Assembly (NCBI GenBank): GCA_022606135.1
Contig: JABYQN010000008.1
Location: 682,001 to 746,000, forward strand
DNA from: Fomes fomentarius
Lineage: Eukaryota > Basidiomycota > Agaricomycetes > Polyporales > Polyporaceae
DNA: 64,000 nt
Direction of reading: 5' to 3'
In this document: one piece after another, positions 1 to 10,943 of the stretch
Numbering within the stretch: position 1 is the stretch's first letter
Layout of the letters: the number at the start of each line of letters is the position of its first letter
The notes under the pieces: model-generated
Database searches by the model: none
Seen by the model: only the letters and a program-made list of their open reading frames with translations
Told to the model about the DNA's origin: nothing
Made by a program: the position numbers and the translations under genes

Positions 1-1943
1 CATGCAGCTGCGTCCGCTCATTATACGACACATATATAGTGGGGCAAATGGCCGGATATGACGCACGGTGATGCCAGCGGTGCCCCATTCTGGCCCAAGA
101 CGCGGCATGAGCTTGTGTGCGGTATTACGCCCGTCCTTGACACCTGTGCGGAGCTTGACCGTGATAGGGATATCACCTAGTGCCTTGTTCATCCCAACGA
201 TGATCTTGCCCAGCCGCCCGGCCGCATCCAGCACTGCACGTCCCACCGTCAAGCCCTTTTCTTTATTTGCACTTTTAAACTGGGATGGAAGAACGCACGC
301 GCAGAGCCGCTCCCAGTCTTGTACACCAAATCAATGGGGCACCCGCAGTTGACGTCGACGAAGTCGAGGTTGCCGGCGCACTCCTTCCCGATGATCTCTG
401 CGGCGGGGACGAGCAGCTGCGGTTTGCTCCCTGCGATCTGCATACCGAAGATGGACTCGGAAGGGTGTCTTCGGACGAGAGACCATTCTTCTTTGGAGCC
501 TTGGAGGAAGGACATCGCTAGGCCCACTATATGCGCGTGCGTGTCAGTCAGTGAGCGAAGAGCACGCAGACAGAGGAGAGGAAGGGGTATTCAGAAGTAG
601 GGCAAGATACGGACTTTCGCCGCAGGTAATGTCCGCGCCGTAGTCAACGCATAGTCGGCGGAAAGGCTGTCAGGGCAGCTCAGTAGGGGGATCTCGCCGT
701 TACAGGACTAGGAAGACTCACTAGGTTGCCGACCGTAGTCAGGGGAGCGAGATCTTAGGAGCACACCACTTGTCAGCAGTGGTGGGACAGATAGCTGCAC
801 TACAACGTACATGTTTTTCCTGTCCAGTGGAGCCGCTTCTTCTCGACAAACCGTAATGGAACGTCGGGCGTGTCCTCCTGTGCCTGATCCATGGCACTTT
901 GAATCTCGCTCACCGCATCGGATGGTGTGGCGCCCAGTTGTTCTTCATGAGCCGGAGCCGACACGGGTACGATTATGGGAGCAGAGCCATCCTGGGTCTC
1001 GGCCGGTTGCTCCTCTCCGCCCTTCTCAGCCTCATTAGCAGCATTTTTGAGCTCTTCGAGGTATGCGTCGGCAATAGGATGAGGGTACTGGTTGGATAGA
1101 ATGATTGAACAGCGTGTCCAGGATGCGAGGAAGCTGTGGCACATACCTTCTTCGTCCGGATTTTTCGCAGGGAATCTGCGTCGATGAAGTTGACCTCGGT
1201 CTCGGAAGCGGCGACATGCGCCTTTTTGTCTTCGTCCACCACCAGCTCCAGCTCTCCATCCTCTCGGGTGCGCACATGATTGCCTAGGAAGCGGCACTTC
1301 AAACCATGTTTGCATTCCCCGACCCTTTGGAACACAGGACAGGTCGTCGTTGGATCCAACGAGCTCCTCGGTCCCTCCTCGGACATCTCGACGTCCGGCA
1401 GACGAACGAATGGAGGTTCAGTGGAGATGTCTTCATGGGATGGGCAGTGGATGTCCCTTGGCTTCGCAGTGAGGTACGCGGAAACGTCATGCGTGAAGCG
1501 GCACCTGAGTTTACATTCGTATTCGGTCGCTCTCGCGATGGTGGAGGGAAGAGGGAGTGGACGACGCACTCTGAACCAAACTCGCACTGCTTCCCGCTGG
1601 CGATCCGGAAGCATAGCTCGAGCTCGTCGCGCACTTTCTGAAACCGCCTGCCCTTGTTCGCGCCGCGCTTGTTCTTCCGCTCCTCCTTCGCCAGCTTCTT
1701 CCGCTGAGCCCCAGACAGCCTCTTGCCCTGTGCGTCCGGACCTTCGTTTCCTGGCGCTGCGTCTGGCCGTCCGTTGATGTGGCTAGTGCCGCCCTCGGCA
1801 GCGTCGTCGTCGGGGACATCGCGCGGTTGCACCGAAAGCAGAAATCTGCGAGGACGCTTCAACTTCAAACATACATCTGCGGTGTGCTGATCCTACTCTG
1901 GCTTGATTGGTGCGGTACCCGGAGGCAACATGGTACTCGCCAT
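1..1943 (-). CDS. DUS3: tRNA-dihydrouridine(47) synthase, DUS3 family (3' end outside window)
   Basis: Reduces a uridine of tRNA (U47 in yeast Dus3) to dihydrouridine using FMN and NAD(P)H. The start is the ATG at 1943, giving [17 protein letters not shown], which resembles the N terminus of yeast Dus3. Two CCCH zinc fingers follow ([18 protein letters not shown] and [16 protein letters not shown]), then the TIM-barrel Dus domain: [39 protein letters not shown], and the active-site segment [20 protein letters not shown] with the conserved Cys. Exons read 1943-1897, 1845-1147, 1087-811, 753-722 (32 bases), 666-615, 526-299, 233-67 and 7-1; all joins keep the frame and restore family motifs. 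The first intron (51 bases) removes an in-frame TAG. The C-terminal half of the barrel lies beyond the left edge. Family assignment is firm; exon borders are inferred. Confidence 0.93.
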
Positions 1944-2640
1944 GATCGCCGAGGCAGGTGACAGGTCTAAGCTTAATGCGTGAGCTGCAAACGGGCGAAA
2001 GCTAAGAAGTTACTACAGCGTTGAGTATCCGAAAGGAGTGCGAGATGCTCAACACGACAATCAAAGGAGATAAGATAAGATCTTTGGCATATCTTTGGGC
2101 TCAAACCGGGCGCTACTACTGGTTAACTACTACCACCTTGCAGGATCTCCTCTCCGCCGCTCGGAGGTTGACTATCCTCGCATTATGCCCGACTTGCGAA
2201 CCTCCACAGTCGTATTTGTGTCCTGGGTGCCGAAATCTCTAGCACAGTGAAACGGGCGTGCTATTGTGTATTGTACGTCGCTCGCAGACTTGCCAGTACT
2301 ACTTAGATCGACCAGTACTGTGATGTTATCATCGGGTCAGCATCAGCACACATGCACCACCCTGCATACGATGAAACTGCGGTACGAGCAGGCCGTTGGT
2401 GACTGAGCTCCTATGACGCTGACACGAAATCCACATCCGTGGTCGTGGACTCCGCGAAAGGTCCAGTTGACTGTTAGGGCTTTCTGCGGATCTATGCAAT
2501 TCTCGCCTAGGCTAGGCACGTGTAGCATGTGGCGTTGACATCACGGTCATATCCAAATGAACAAGATAGACGGTCACGCATCCACCACTGAGTGTGCGCC
2601 ATCCGAGAGTGTCCACGAATTGAGTACCAAATGCTCAATG
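1944..2640. other. Intergenic, no gene seen
   Basis: Upstream DNA of DUS3. Short open frames here have no recognisable protein similarity and no convincing splice structure. Confidence 0.5.
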
Positions 2641-2699
2641 CACACATCACGCAATCAGGCTATCGAAGCTCCCTTTGCTGTATCGGGCGACTGATAAGG

Positions 2700-3410
2700 T
2701 GCAATAGGGGGAGGAGAAACTCCGCAAGGAACGACTCAACAAGCATCGACGAGCTTGCCGCACTACATTGACATGGTAATCCGCGAAACTCTACGCCTGT
2801 ATGTACCTGTTTATACAACATGCGTGCTACCACAAAGGACGATCTCATCCCACTCAGCACCCCGATGACGGCCAAACATTGGATAACATCCGGTAAGAAC
2901 TTAAGTATTTTCTGGTGGTTTCTTACCTATAGGGTCACAATTGGGAGTCAGATGATTGTCCCGACAAGTAGCCACCGTGAATTGTCCGAGGACACTCGCG
3001 GTAGAGAATGCAAGTTCAGGTGATACGGTATTTCTGTGACACGCGCGATATTGATTCTGCCTTCTTTCACCTAGATACGAGCGTCTATCCACAGCATCCC
3101 GGCCGGGGCTGAAGCCCTCTGCTTACTTTCGTCGGAGAGCCGAGAGCGTGTATAAGGTACTACTAGGTTCAGTATCATGGATTACGTCTCACATCGCTCG
3201 CTTGGGGTCATATGAAGCTTACCGAGCATGGTCTGTATTACAGAATAAAGGCATTCATGTTCGCGCCGTTTCAAGCGTTCTACCTGGAGCTAGCTGTTCC
3301 CGAGATATCGAGGAATATGGTAATGGTCCAGCGCCAAAGAGACATCGCAACGACGAAAGAACCTGGTTTGCGTACTAGAGGGCGGGGTTTGTAGGGAAGT
3401 CCAGTGCATG
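2700..3410 (+). pseudogene. Decayed cytochrome P450 relic
   Basis: Pieces of a P450 C-terminal half appear in order but in different frames. At about 2755-2815 is a K-helix segment (IRETLRLYVPVYTT, keeping ExxR). A one-base frame change at about 2818 leads to MRATTKDDLIPLSTP, the usual segment after the K-helix. About 2940-3020 resembles the next strand (GSQMIVPTS), and about 3245-3340 encodes KAFMFAPFQAFYLELAVP, like the C-terminal end of basidiomycete P450s. The heme-binding Cys motif is not readable and several stops intervene. Its closest P450 type (DDVIPLS and FELAVP signatures) differs from the four intact P450s downstream, so it is not simply a dead copy of them. P450 origin is supported by several motifs in order; exact limits are uncertain. 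Confidence 0.72.
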
Positions 3411-4240
3411 ATTTCATTTTTGGACGGAGAGCGATGCTAGCCCTGACAGTGATCAAACATGAACGCCATGGTTGTGCCACCAACCATGGCTAGTGTCAAG
3501 TCGATAGGCACCCATGAGCAGTCTTTCAAGTCTCGTTCATCCTGAGTCATGATCTCATCCCATACTTTTTTTCTTATCTGCCAGTCGTCATGGTACGTTT
3601 GACTCTACACTCATAATGTACTAACGCAAGTAGGGCGCTGCAAATCGGATGGGCTCACGAATCATGATAAGACAGCAACAACTAACAAATATTCGTCCAT
3701 GTTCGCGACAGGCAGGTTCCGGCCAAGTCCCAACTACTAGTCGCCAGGGTGAATCTAGGTACTATGCATTGATTGCCCGATTTTGTTTGGCGAGCTTTGC
3801 ATGACGGGCGCTTTATGACCTGACTACCGTCTTCCCCCCGCCCCTAAAACATGTAGGTATAGGTATACAAGGTTTGTCAGGCGCATATTTCCATTTTATC
3901 TACAGGGAAGTGACTTATGCGATGCGATGCGCAGAGCTCGAGACATTCGCGTCGGAGGAGCGGCCCAATGTTCTGGCTTCGTTGCCGAGTCGCAGTCGAC
4001 GGCTCCGCTTACCTCCATCATCAGATTGTACGAATTTCAAGAATGTTGAACCTTCACGAAATATCCTTATGCAGTTAAGCCTAGGGGTGCCGCACAGGGG
4101 GATTTCGGTGACGGGTACTTATTGGTATATGTCGACCAGCGGTGGCATAGACCACGGTTTGTTCTTCCCCCAACCTCCTACTCGTTGTTCGACGTTCGCT
4201 GGGCATCTGATCCTTCATAGAAGCGTTAGCTCTGCTTTCC
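3411..4240. other. Intergenic, no gene seen
   Basis: Upstream of P450 A. An open frame from about 3874 overlaps the P450 start in another frame and has no family features. No clear TATA box is seen close to the start codon at 4241. Confidence 0.45.
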
Positions 4241-6324
4241 ATGAGCAAGGGGTCTTCCTACGCCCTCCTCGTCATCGGATGCGTTGTGCTATGCATCCGA
4301 ATCTGGGCCAGGAAGCGTCGCCTCGCTCGGCTACCCCCTGGTCCTACTCCTTTTCCCCTCGTAGGCAACGTTCTCGATATCCCAAGGACAATATCCGCAC
4401 GGGAGTACAGGAGGCTCTCTGAGAAGTACGGTAGGTTGTCATGTTCCCATGAATGCTCTAAACGGTGCTTATAGTAACGTTAACTGCGGATTGACAGGCG
4501 ATATCGCCTACCTCAAGGTTCTAGGACAATCTATGGTTGTCCTGGACACCTTCGAGGCAGCAAGTGAGCTTCTCGACAGGCGATCCTCCAACTATTCGGA
4601 CAGACCGCGCCTGGTCATGAATGACCTGTGGGTGTTCACACCTTTGACGCGTCAAATCTGATCTTTAAGCATATGCAGGATCGGCGGTGACTGGTCCATC
4701 GCGTTTGGTCAATACAATCAGACATGGCGCAGGCGAAGGAAAGAATTCCATCGTTACTTCGGCTCCAATGTCGTCAATCAGTATCAATGCGCGCAGGAGG
4801 TTGCAGCGCAACGACTGGTGCAGGATCTTCACGCTTCACCAGAAGCGTTCCCTACACACGTGCGCTTGTACGTAGCGACCGCGAATTGACCGTGTGTCGA
4901 ACTCTACTTTGACATGTGTTTTCAGTGCCTTTGGATCAACGATCCTGCGTGTTGTGTATGGTATCGAAGCAGACTCCCCTGAAGACGAGTATATCCTGCT
5001 CGAGGAAGAGGCGCAGGTGATCAACGACAAAGCGTTCTCGCCTGGGAGGTACCTTGTGGAGGTACTCCCGTTCCTGCGATATATACCCTCTTGGTTCCCT
5101 GGAGCGCGATTCAAGCGGGATGCTGCGCGTTGGAAGGTGACTCTCCAGGAGACCAGGAACAAACCCTTTGACGCGACCCTCGAGCAAATGGTATTTGCCA
5201 TCGTTCCTCACTCGAACTCGCCACCTTATCTTGCTGTGTAGCGCAGTGGAAAATTTCCGAGATCCATCGTATCCACCATGATAGACTCCGCACAGCAGAA
5301 GGGAGGCCTGTCAGCCGAGGAAGATGCACTGGCTAGGGACGTCACCGCTATGGCGTACTTGGGTTGGTACCCTGATCAGAGTTCCCAGAAACGTTGATGT
5401 GGTATTGATGGTCATCCTTGACTCCTATAGGAGCTGTCGACACTGTGAGTCGGGCTTGTCTCTGCGGCCTGTCGCATCAACTAACTTTTCTCAATGCGAT
5501 CGCAGGTAGTGGCGACCTTCCTGACCTTTCTCCTCGCGGTGGCGACGAATCCTGAAGTCCAACAGAAGGCGCAGGCTGAGTTGGATTCCGTAGTCGGGCC
5601 CACGCGCAAACCTACTTTCGCTGATCGCGATTCACTCCCATACGTGAATGCACTCCTGACAGAGTGCCTCCGATGGAAACCGACGGCACAGCTCGGGCTT
5701 CCGCATTGTTCTATCGCAGACGATGAGTACAGCGGATACACTATTCCGGGGGGGTCGCTCGTGATCGCAAATGTTTGGTAATGTATTGTGCTGACCTTCC
5801 TCCGATGATGGCTCTAATTGGCACCCTCTACTATCTAGGTCGATATCAAGAGACCCCAGTCACTATCCGGACCCAGATAGTTTCATGCCAGAACGCTTCC
5901 TTGACCTTCAAGGGCGTCTCAACACGAAGATTTTACACCCTCGCAAGTATGCCTTCGGATTCGGTCGGAGGTGAGGAAGACCGCCGTTCTCGGTTTCAGT
6001 GGACTTGTTATTCAAAGATGTGCCGCTCCTCAGGATATGTCCCGGAATACAGTTCGGAGAGGCCGCCCTGTTCATAGCCATCGCGTCCGTGCTTCATCAG
6101 CTAGACATCCAACCGAAGCGTGACGAGCTAGGACGTTCAACCATCCCGTCGGCTGAACATGTCCGGATGAAAGACAGCTTCCTCACGTAAGCTCTATCCC
6201 GCTGAGTTGCTTTCATTCCATCGTATATTCACTCACATTGACCGCCAGGCACCCGGAAAGCGTGGAGTATGAGATACGAACTCGCACGAAGGCTGAAGAA
6301 GGCACCCCAACCCCTTGTATTTAG
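4241..6324 (+). CDS. Cytochrome P450 monooxygenase (P450 A)
   Basis: Microsomal heme monooxygenase related to basidiomycete P450s annotated as O-methylsterigmatocystin oxidoreductase-like; the substrate is unknown. Ten exons are readable: 4241-4430, 4498-4627, 4679-4867, 4926-5190, 5242-5361, 5431-5444, 5506-5777, 5839-5970, 6034-6186 and 6249-6324. The protein begins with a membrane anchor (about residues 5-20), then the proline hinge LPPGPTPFPLVGNVLD, C-helix WRRRRKEF, K-helix ECLRW (ExxR), PERF, and the heme loop FGFGRRICPG with the axial Cys split by an intron. Exon 6 is only 14 bases and encodes GAVDT of the I-helix. It converges with P450 B, 38 bases between stops. It is intact as read; the subfamily (CYP5144-like?) is a guess. 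Confidence 0.93.
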
Positions 6325-6362
6325 ACGTAACCTGTGTAGTAACACCTTCCTTAGACGGCTCG

Positions 6363-8528
6363 CTATTCTGAGTTCACACAGCTCGTACGAATGAGCGACT
6401 CTGCGGCAGCCGACCTAGGTTTGACAACGCAGTCGAATGGTTCGGGATATCTGATCAGACGTCAGTAAGTCAGGACCTGATGCAGGTGAGTCGAAGTGCT
6501 GAGGATACTTACGACAATGTTCCTTGAGTCATCTTGCCCTCGAGGACTACTGGCCGTCCATCATCCCCTACCGGCGCCGAGATGGTCAGCGTGTGCAGAA
6601 CGGTCGTCACAACCATGTAGAGGGACGCCTTTGCGAAGTGTCGTCCAGGACAGATGCTAAATGAATGTCAAGTGCTCGTCATGGAAATTTATGACACCTG
6701 TATAGGGTGAACACATACCGACGACCGTACCCAAAGGCGATAGTGGCTGGGTCGCGCACGCCAGGATTCAGCCGTCCATCCTTCAAAAACCGTTCAGGCA
6801 TGAAAGCTTCGGGGTCGTGGTAGACGTTGGGGTCTCGAGAGTACGCCCTGCACGCAACATCGTTCAACCAAGTCAACGCATCTCAATAGCACAATCAGGT
6901 GAGATAGCACGCTCACCAGACATTTGAGATTACAACTGAGCCTTTCGGGATGAAGTACCCCTGATACTCGTCATCCTCGATCGAAACATGTGGGATCCCC
7001 ATAGGGAGGACGGAACGCCAGCGCAGGAGCTCCGTGAGCAGCGCACAGACGTACGGCAGCGAGTCCTTGTCTGCAAATTCCGGGAGTCGGTGTAGGCCGA
7101 CCACCGCGTCGAGCTCGGCCTGTGCTTTCTTTTGTACTTCCGGATTGGCCGCCATCGCGAGGAAGAAAGTTTGAACGGTGGAGAGTGTCTAGAGGACAAT
7201 AAACAGATCAGCTTCCCGTCGAGTTGGGCGTAGATGGAGGGTTGACTCCGTACTGTATCTGCACCAGCTGCACACAGGCATGTCAGATGAGTCAAAAGAC
7301 TGATAGGATACAGACGTACGTACCTCCGTAGACGACAGCAGTAGTGTCTCGCGCCACCTTCTCTTCTTCCCGAGCCTCAGCAGGAGACATTCGTGATATG
7401 CGCTCTGCGAGCGTTGTTGTCATAGATGGAGGCGCCTTACCCTCGTTCTACATTATCCACGGTCAGTTCCTCTCCATAAACCGGCGTCTATGTACGAACG
7501 TAGACGGAAAGCGGGGTACATACCATGGCAGCAATAGCAGCCTCCCACGGCCTATCAAGCACCTGTTCGATCACAGGCCGCCACACAGCTGCCTCACGCT
7601 TGAACTGCGCCCCAGGAAGCCAGGCAGGCAAGTAACGGAGGATCGGGAACGTCTCGACGAGGTACTTGCCAGGGACGCACACTTCCGAGAAAATATGAAG
7701 CGCGCGTTCCACAAGTGTTACGTACGAGTATCCATCGGTTTCATCGTCATCGACCTCGATACCGTATGCGATTCGCAGAATCGTCGAGCCGAACAAACTG
7801 TACGAGGGTGCGATGTCAGAAAGGAATGGGAGATGGAGAGGAGAGAGGGACGTACTGTCGGATGTGGTGGACGAGGTTCGTGGAATCCTCGATTAGCCTG
7901 AGTGCAAAGCGGTGTGCCTCGCGTCTTTGAGAGGGCTGGTAGTTCACTATCGCGGCAGGGTGAAAGAATTGGTGGAACATCCGCCGGTGCCGCCGCCACC
8001 ATGGTCCATAGCGGAGCAGGGTTAGGACCCAATCGAGGCCGCATCTTCGCACAGGAGTGGGTAGACGAGAACACGACGTTAGCGCGAGTACGAGCACAAA
8101 AGGAGAGAGAGGGACTCGCAAGTCGCCCATGATCAGAGTAATCCGATCAGAGTAGTTCGCAGACCGTTTTTCGAGTAGATCCACCGCAGCTTCATGTGTG
8201 CCCAGAATAATCATGGGTTGGCCAAGTACATCCAGGTATACGACCTCGCCTATCCATGTCAGATGGAAGGTCATGTCCAGCGTGTACTCTGCGTATAGGT
8301 GAGACACGTACCGTATCGCGCATTCATGTCGCGAAATACGGCCGGAATATTCTGTTTGGGGAAGTCGAGCGCATTCCCAATAATAGGAAGCCGTTTTGGA
8401 CCAGGAGGAAGAGGTATCCTTAGCGAGCGGCGACGAAGTAAAACCCCGACTACCCCGCAGAGACAACACAAGGCTAGGGTGAGAGGTAGACGTGCGAAGA
8501 GGCTCGAAGAAGAGGGGATGTCAAACAT
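6363..8528 (-). CDS. Cytochrome P450 monooxygenase (P450 B)
   Basis: Paralogue of P450 A with the same exon plan. ATG at 8528 gives a hydrophobic anchor (FARLPLTLALCCLCGVVGVL), the hinge IPLPPGPKRLPIIGNALDFP, C-helix WWRRHRRMFHQFF, I-helix region AGADT, K-helix ELLRW (ExxR), FMPERFLKDGRL and the heme loop FGYGRRICPGRHF. The stop (TAG, 6363-6365) follows AESLIRTSCVNSE. Intron 2 (8119-8045) has the donor GCGAGT instead of GT; the join it makes (GDL, then CGLDWV) is the one used by the paralogues at this position. No stops or frame breaks occur in the exons, so it is probably functional. Substrate unknown; membrane-bound in the ER by family. Confidence 0.92.
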
Positions 8529-9399
8529 GGCGAGCAAATCACGCAGGGAGCCAGGCGAGGATCCGGGTCCTCAAGCTCAAGTAGTATGCATCCCACGACT
8601 GTTAGGTTCACCCTGCTTGATAGACTGAATGGGTTGAAATGGGCGTGGGGATGCCGGGAGTCCTGCTTCTCATGAACAGGGCACAGGTGACGATGAACTG
8701 AATATAATGCGCGCGCTGCAAAGCGGAAACTGGCACTAAGCAGGGGCGCGGGGCTTGTCTACGCGAGTCCCTATAACACTTTAGGACTACTCACATACTA
8801 GATAACGCATACGCCATGATGACACGCCGGCTGGATACGCGGCAGCATTGCCAATTCATAGAGAACCGACCGGTGTGGTTGGGTATTGCAAGCGGTGACA
8901 TGATGCACGGAAGACCTGGACGGCGTTATCCAGCAAGTATATGCAATGCGATACGGAGGTCTCACACAACGGGAAACACAGGATGGCAGTGTGAGATACG
9001 CCGGATTCGCCGATTGCCTTGAGTCACAGTTGGTGAGAGAAGGGACGGAGAGAAGGACGGAGAGAAGGACGGAGAGAAGGACAAATTGTGCATCTGTTCG
9101 TAGAACAACCGATCCCCCAACAGATCGGGCATGGACTTCCTGAAGGAATGTAATCAGTGCGATACGCATGTAAATGGATTGATAAGAAGACTGGCCGTGG
9201 TGTTGGTTGCTTCCACTATATTAACTTTCCAATGAGTACAGGTATCAACTTAACTCTTTGCCTAGACTCAGCTTGGAAGGTTGTACAGATGAACGAAGTA
9301 TGCCAAAACGATAAGTATGACGCGTGCGATGTAATAAGCAGTACAAGAGACACGCAAAGTGTGCGACAAGGTATCAGGTCAGACAAAGCGCACCTCAGA
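8529..9399. other. Intergenic between P450 B and the SUZ gene
   Basis: Upstream region of P450 B and downstream of the SUZ-domain gene. Apart from the minisatellite at 9035-9082 nothing recognisable is seen. Confidence 0.45.
9035..9082. repeat. Short tandem repeat, four 12-base units
   Basis: Four consecutive copies of GAGAGAAGGACG, the first with one extra G. Non-coding as far as can be seen. Confidence 0.9.
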
Positions 9400-10110
9400 T
9401 CAATACACTCCTCTCCGTTTACCACGTCTATTTCTGAACCCTCGGAAATCTTCATCCTGCCCCTTCCCACTAGGTGATATCGACCCATCCTGTGCAGGAG
9501 GCCCCTTGGGTTCTCGTGCAATTTGTACTGAAGGCGGACTAGTCTTCTCAGCACCGTTCGTATTGGGATTTGATGGATCTGGGCTGCCCGGACTGGAGTC
9601 GGTATCGCCAAAAATACGCTCGCGCGCAGCTTGATATCGTGCCTCTCTCTCGGCATATGTGCTGACTTGAGAGTCGGACGAGCTGCTGGGAGTAGGCGAC
9701 ACGGACGATGAAGAGGCGGTAGGACGTTTCAAGATACGGAGGACAGGCTGGAAGGCGGCTGGAGGGGGCGAGACGGTCGCATTCCCACTTGTGCTTGATC
9801 CTGAGATAACAAGCTCTGGCATTGGAGCTCGTTTGTTACTGGGTAATAACAGAAGTCATTAGGGTATGCCCCGGCGCGATGAAAACGCGTGGCCACTCAC
9901 GCCTCCTCCCATAATTGTTGAGGGTCTTCCTCCTCGGCCTCCTCCTCGTCGTCCCAGTCATCTCTCACTGAATCAGAGACTGGCAATGCACGCCTTTGTG
10001 TTGATGTAGCAAGTCGGGCGCCCTGCGAGAGTTTACAAACCGGGTCGAGGATGGAGTTGGGGTCGACGTACAGCTGGGGCACCCCAGGAGTCGTTACGCG
10101 TATCTGACAT
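9400..10110 (-). CDS. SUZ / SUZ-C domain protein (SZRD1-like)
   Basis: Small, largely disordered protein with the two RNA-binding-associated motifs of the SUZ family. The last exon (9838-9400) encodes MPELVISGSS, LRILKRP, then the SUZ core TYAEREARYQAARERIFG, REPKGP, and the C-terminal SUZ-C motif GFRNRRGKRRG ending at the stop at 9400. The exon before it (ending 9901) has an acidic stretch DDWDDEEEAEEEDPQQLWEEA, joined through NKRAP across a 62-base intron (9900-9839). The start is less certain: ATG at 10110 (MSDT...) spliced by a GTAACG donor to the acidic exon gives a plausible MSDTLRDDWDD. Human SZRD1 has the same order of acidic region, SUZ and SUZ-C. Probably binds RNA; its partners cannot be read here. 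Confidence 0.8.
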
Positions 10111-10943
10111 CGCGGTCGCCGTGTGTGGTATCAACAAAGACCGAACGCGTCGTCAATAGTCAAGATGGTAGGATATATGACGGATGGAAGAATATGTAAG
10201 AACGGAAAATGCGACACTCCTCATGAATAGACTCCGGGAGGCGGCGATGAGCCGGTGATTGCCGAGACAGATGTTGACGGTCGAATTGTTTCAACGTTAA
10301 CGTTCAACGTTCAACTTGAACGTTTAAGGCGTTAGAAACCCAGGGCCAACGGCCTGACTTCAGTAGCGGAAGAGTGTTCTTGCGCTGGACTCGAATCTCC
10401 GGTTCCACCTCTCAGTGCTGTTAGTTCACATACAGACTCCTGAGCACATGGCGAACTCGGTGCTATCCGGCCCCACCATGCGTTCTGACATGGACCATGG
10501 AAAATAATGCTGTCTGACCACTCGGACCATACAGATGGGCATGTCCTCCAGCTGCGCCTCGCTCCATGCTTGTAAGAGACAACACTGCCTTACCTTCTCG
10601 CACATGAACTCATCGCGGACGTCTATCTCAACTCTCCATGCGAAGTTTGCGGTTTCATTGGGAATTGCCATCCTCTCACAGGTTTTTCGCGACGGGGATT
10701 CTTGCGCCTTGGCCGGCTGGACAATGATGCCGACAGGCTGCTGCTCGAGGCGTACGTACTACCTCCGAAATGATATGTCGGATGTGCCGGTTGCTTCTCT
10801 CCGAGCAGTGATTCCGCTTCGACGGGATCCCGCATTTTCGTTGCTGACTGTACGGGGCTGACTGCACGGGTCTTGTTCATTTTCGCGATGATGTGCTGGG
10901 TAGGGTACTTAAAGCTCGCATATGGGTCCTCTTTGAGGGCAGC
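10111..10943. other. Intergenic, possible shared promoter region
   Basis: Lies between the divergent SUZ-domain gene and P450 C, so it must hold both promoters. About 10290-10325 has repeated GTTCAACGTT/AACGTT motifs of unknown meaning. No gene seen. Confidence 0.45.

Noticed and set aside
1846..1896. In-frame TAG near the DUS3 N terminus as a sign of a pseudogene
   Set aside because: A 51-base intron with GTAGGA donor and CGCAG acceptor removes it and restores the conserved APIKPEF segment.
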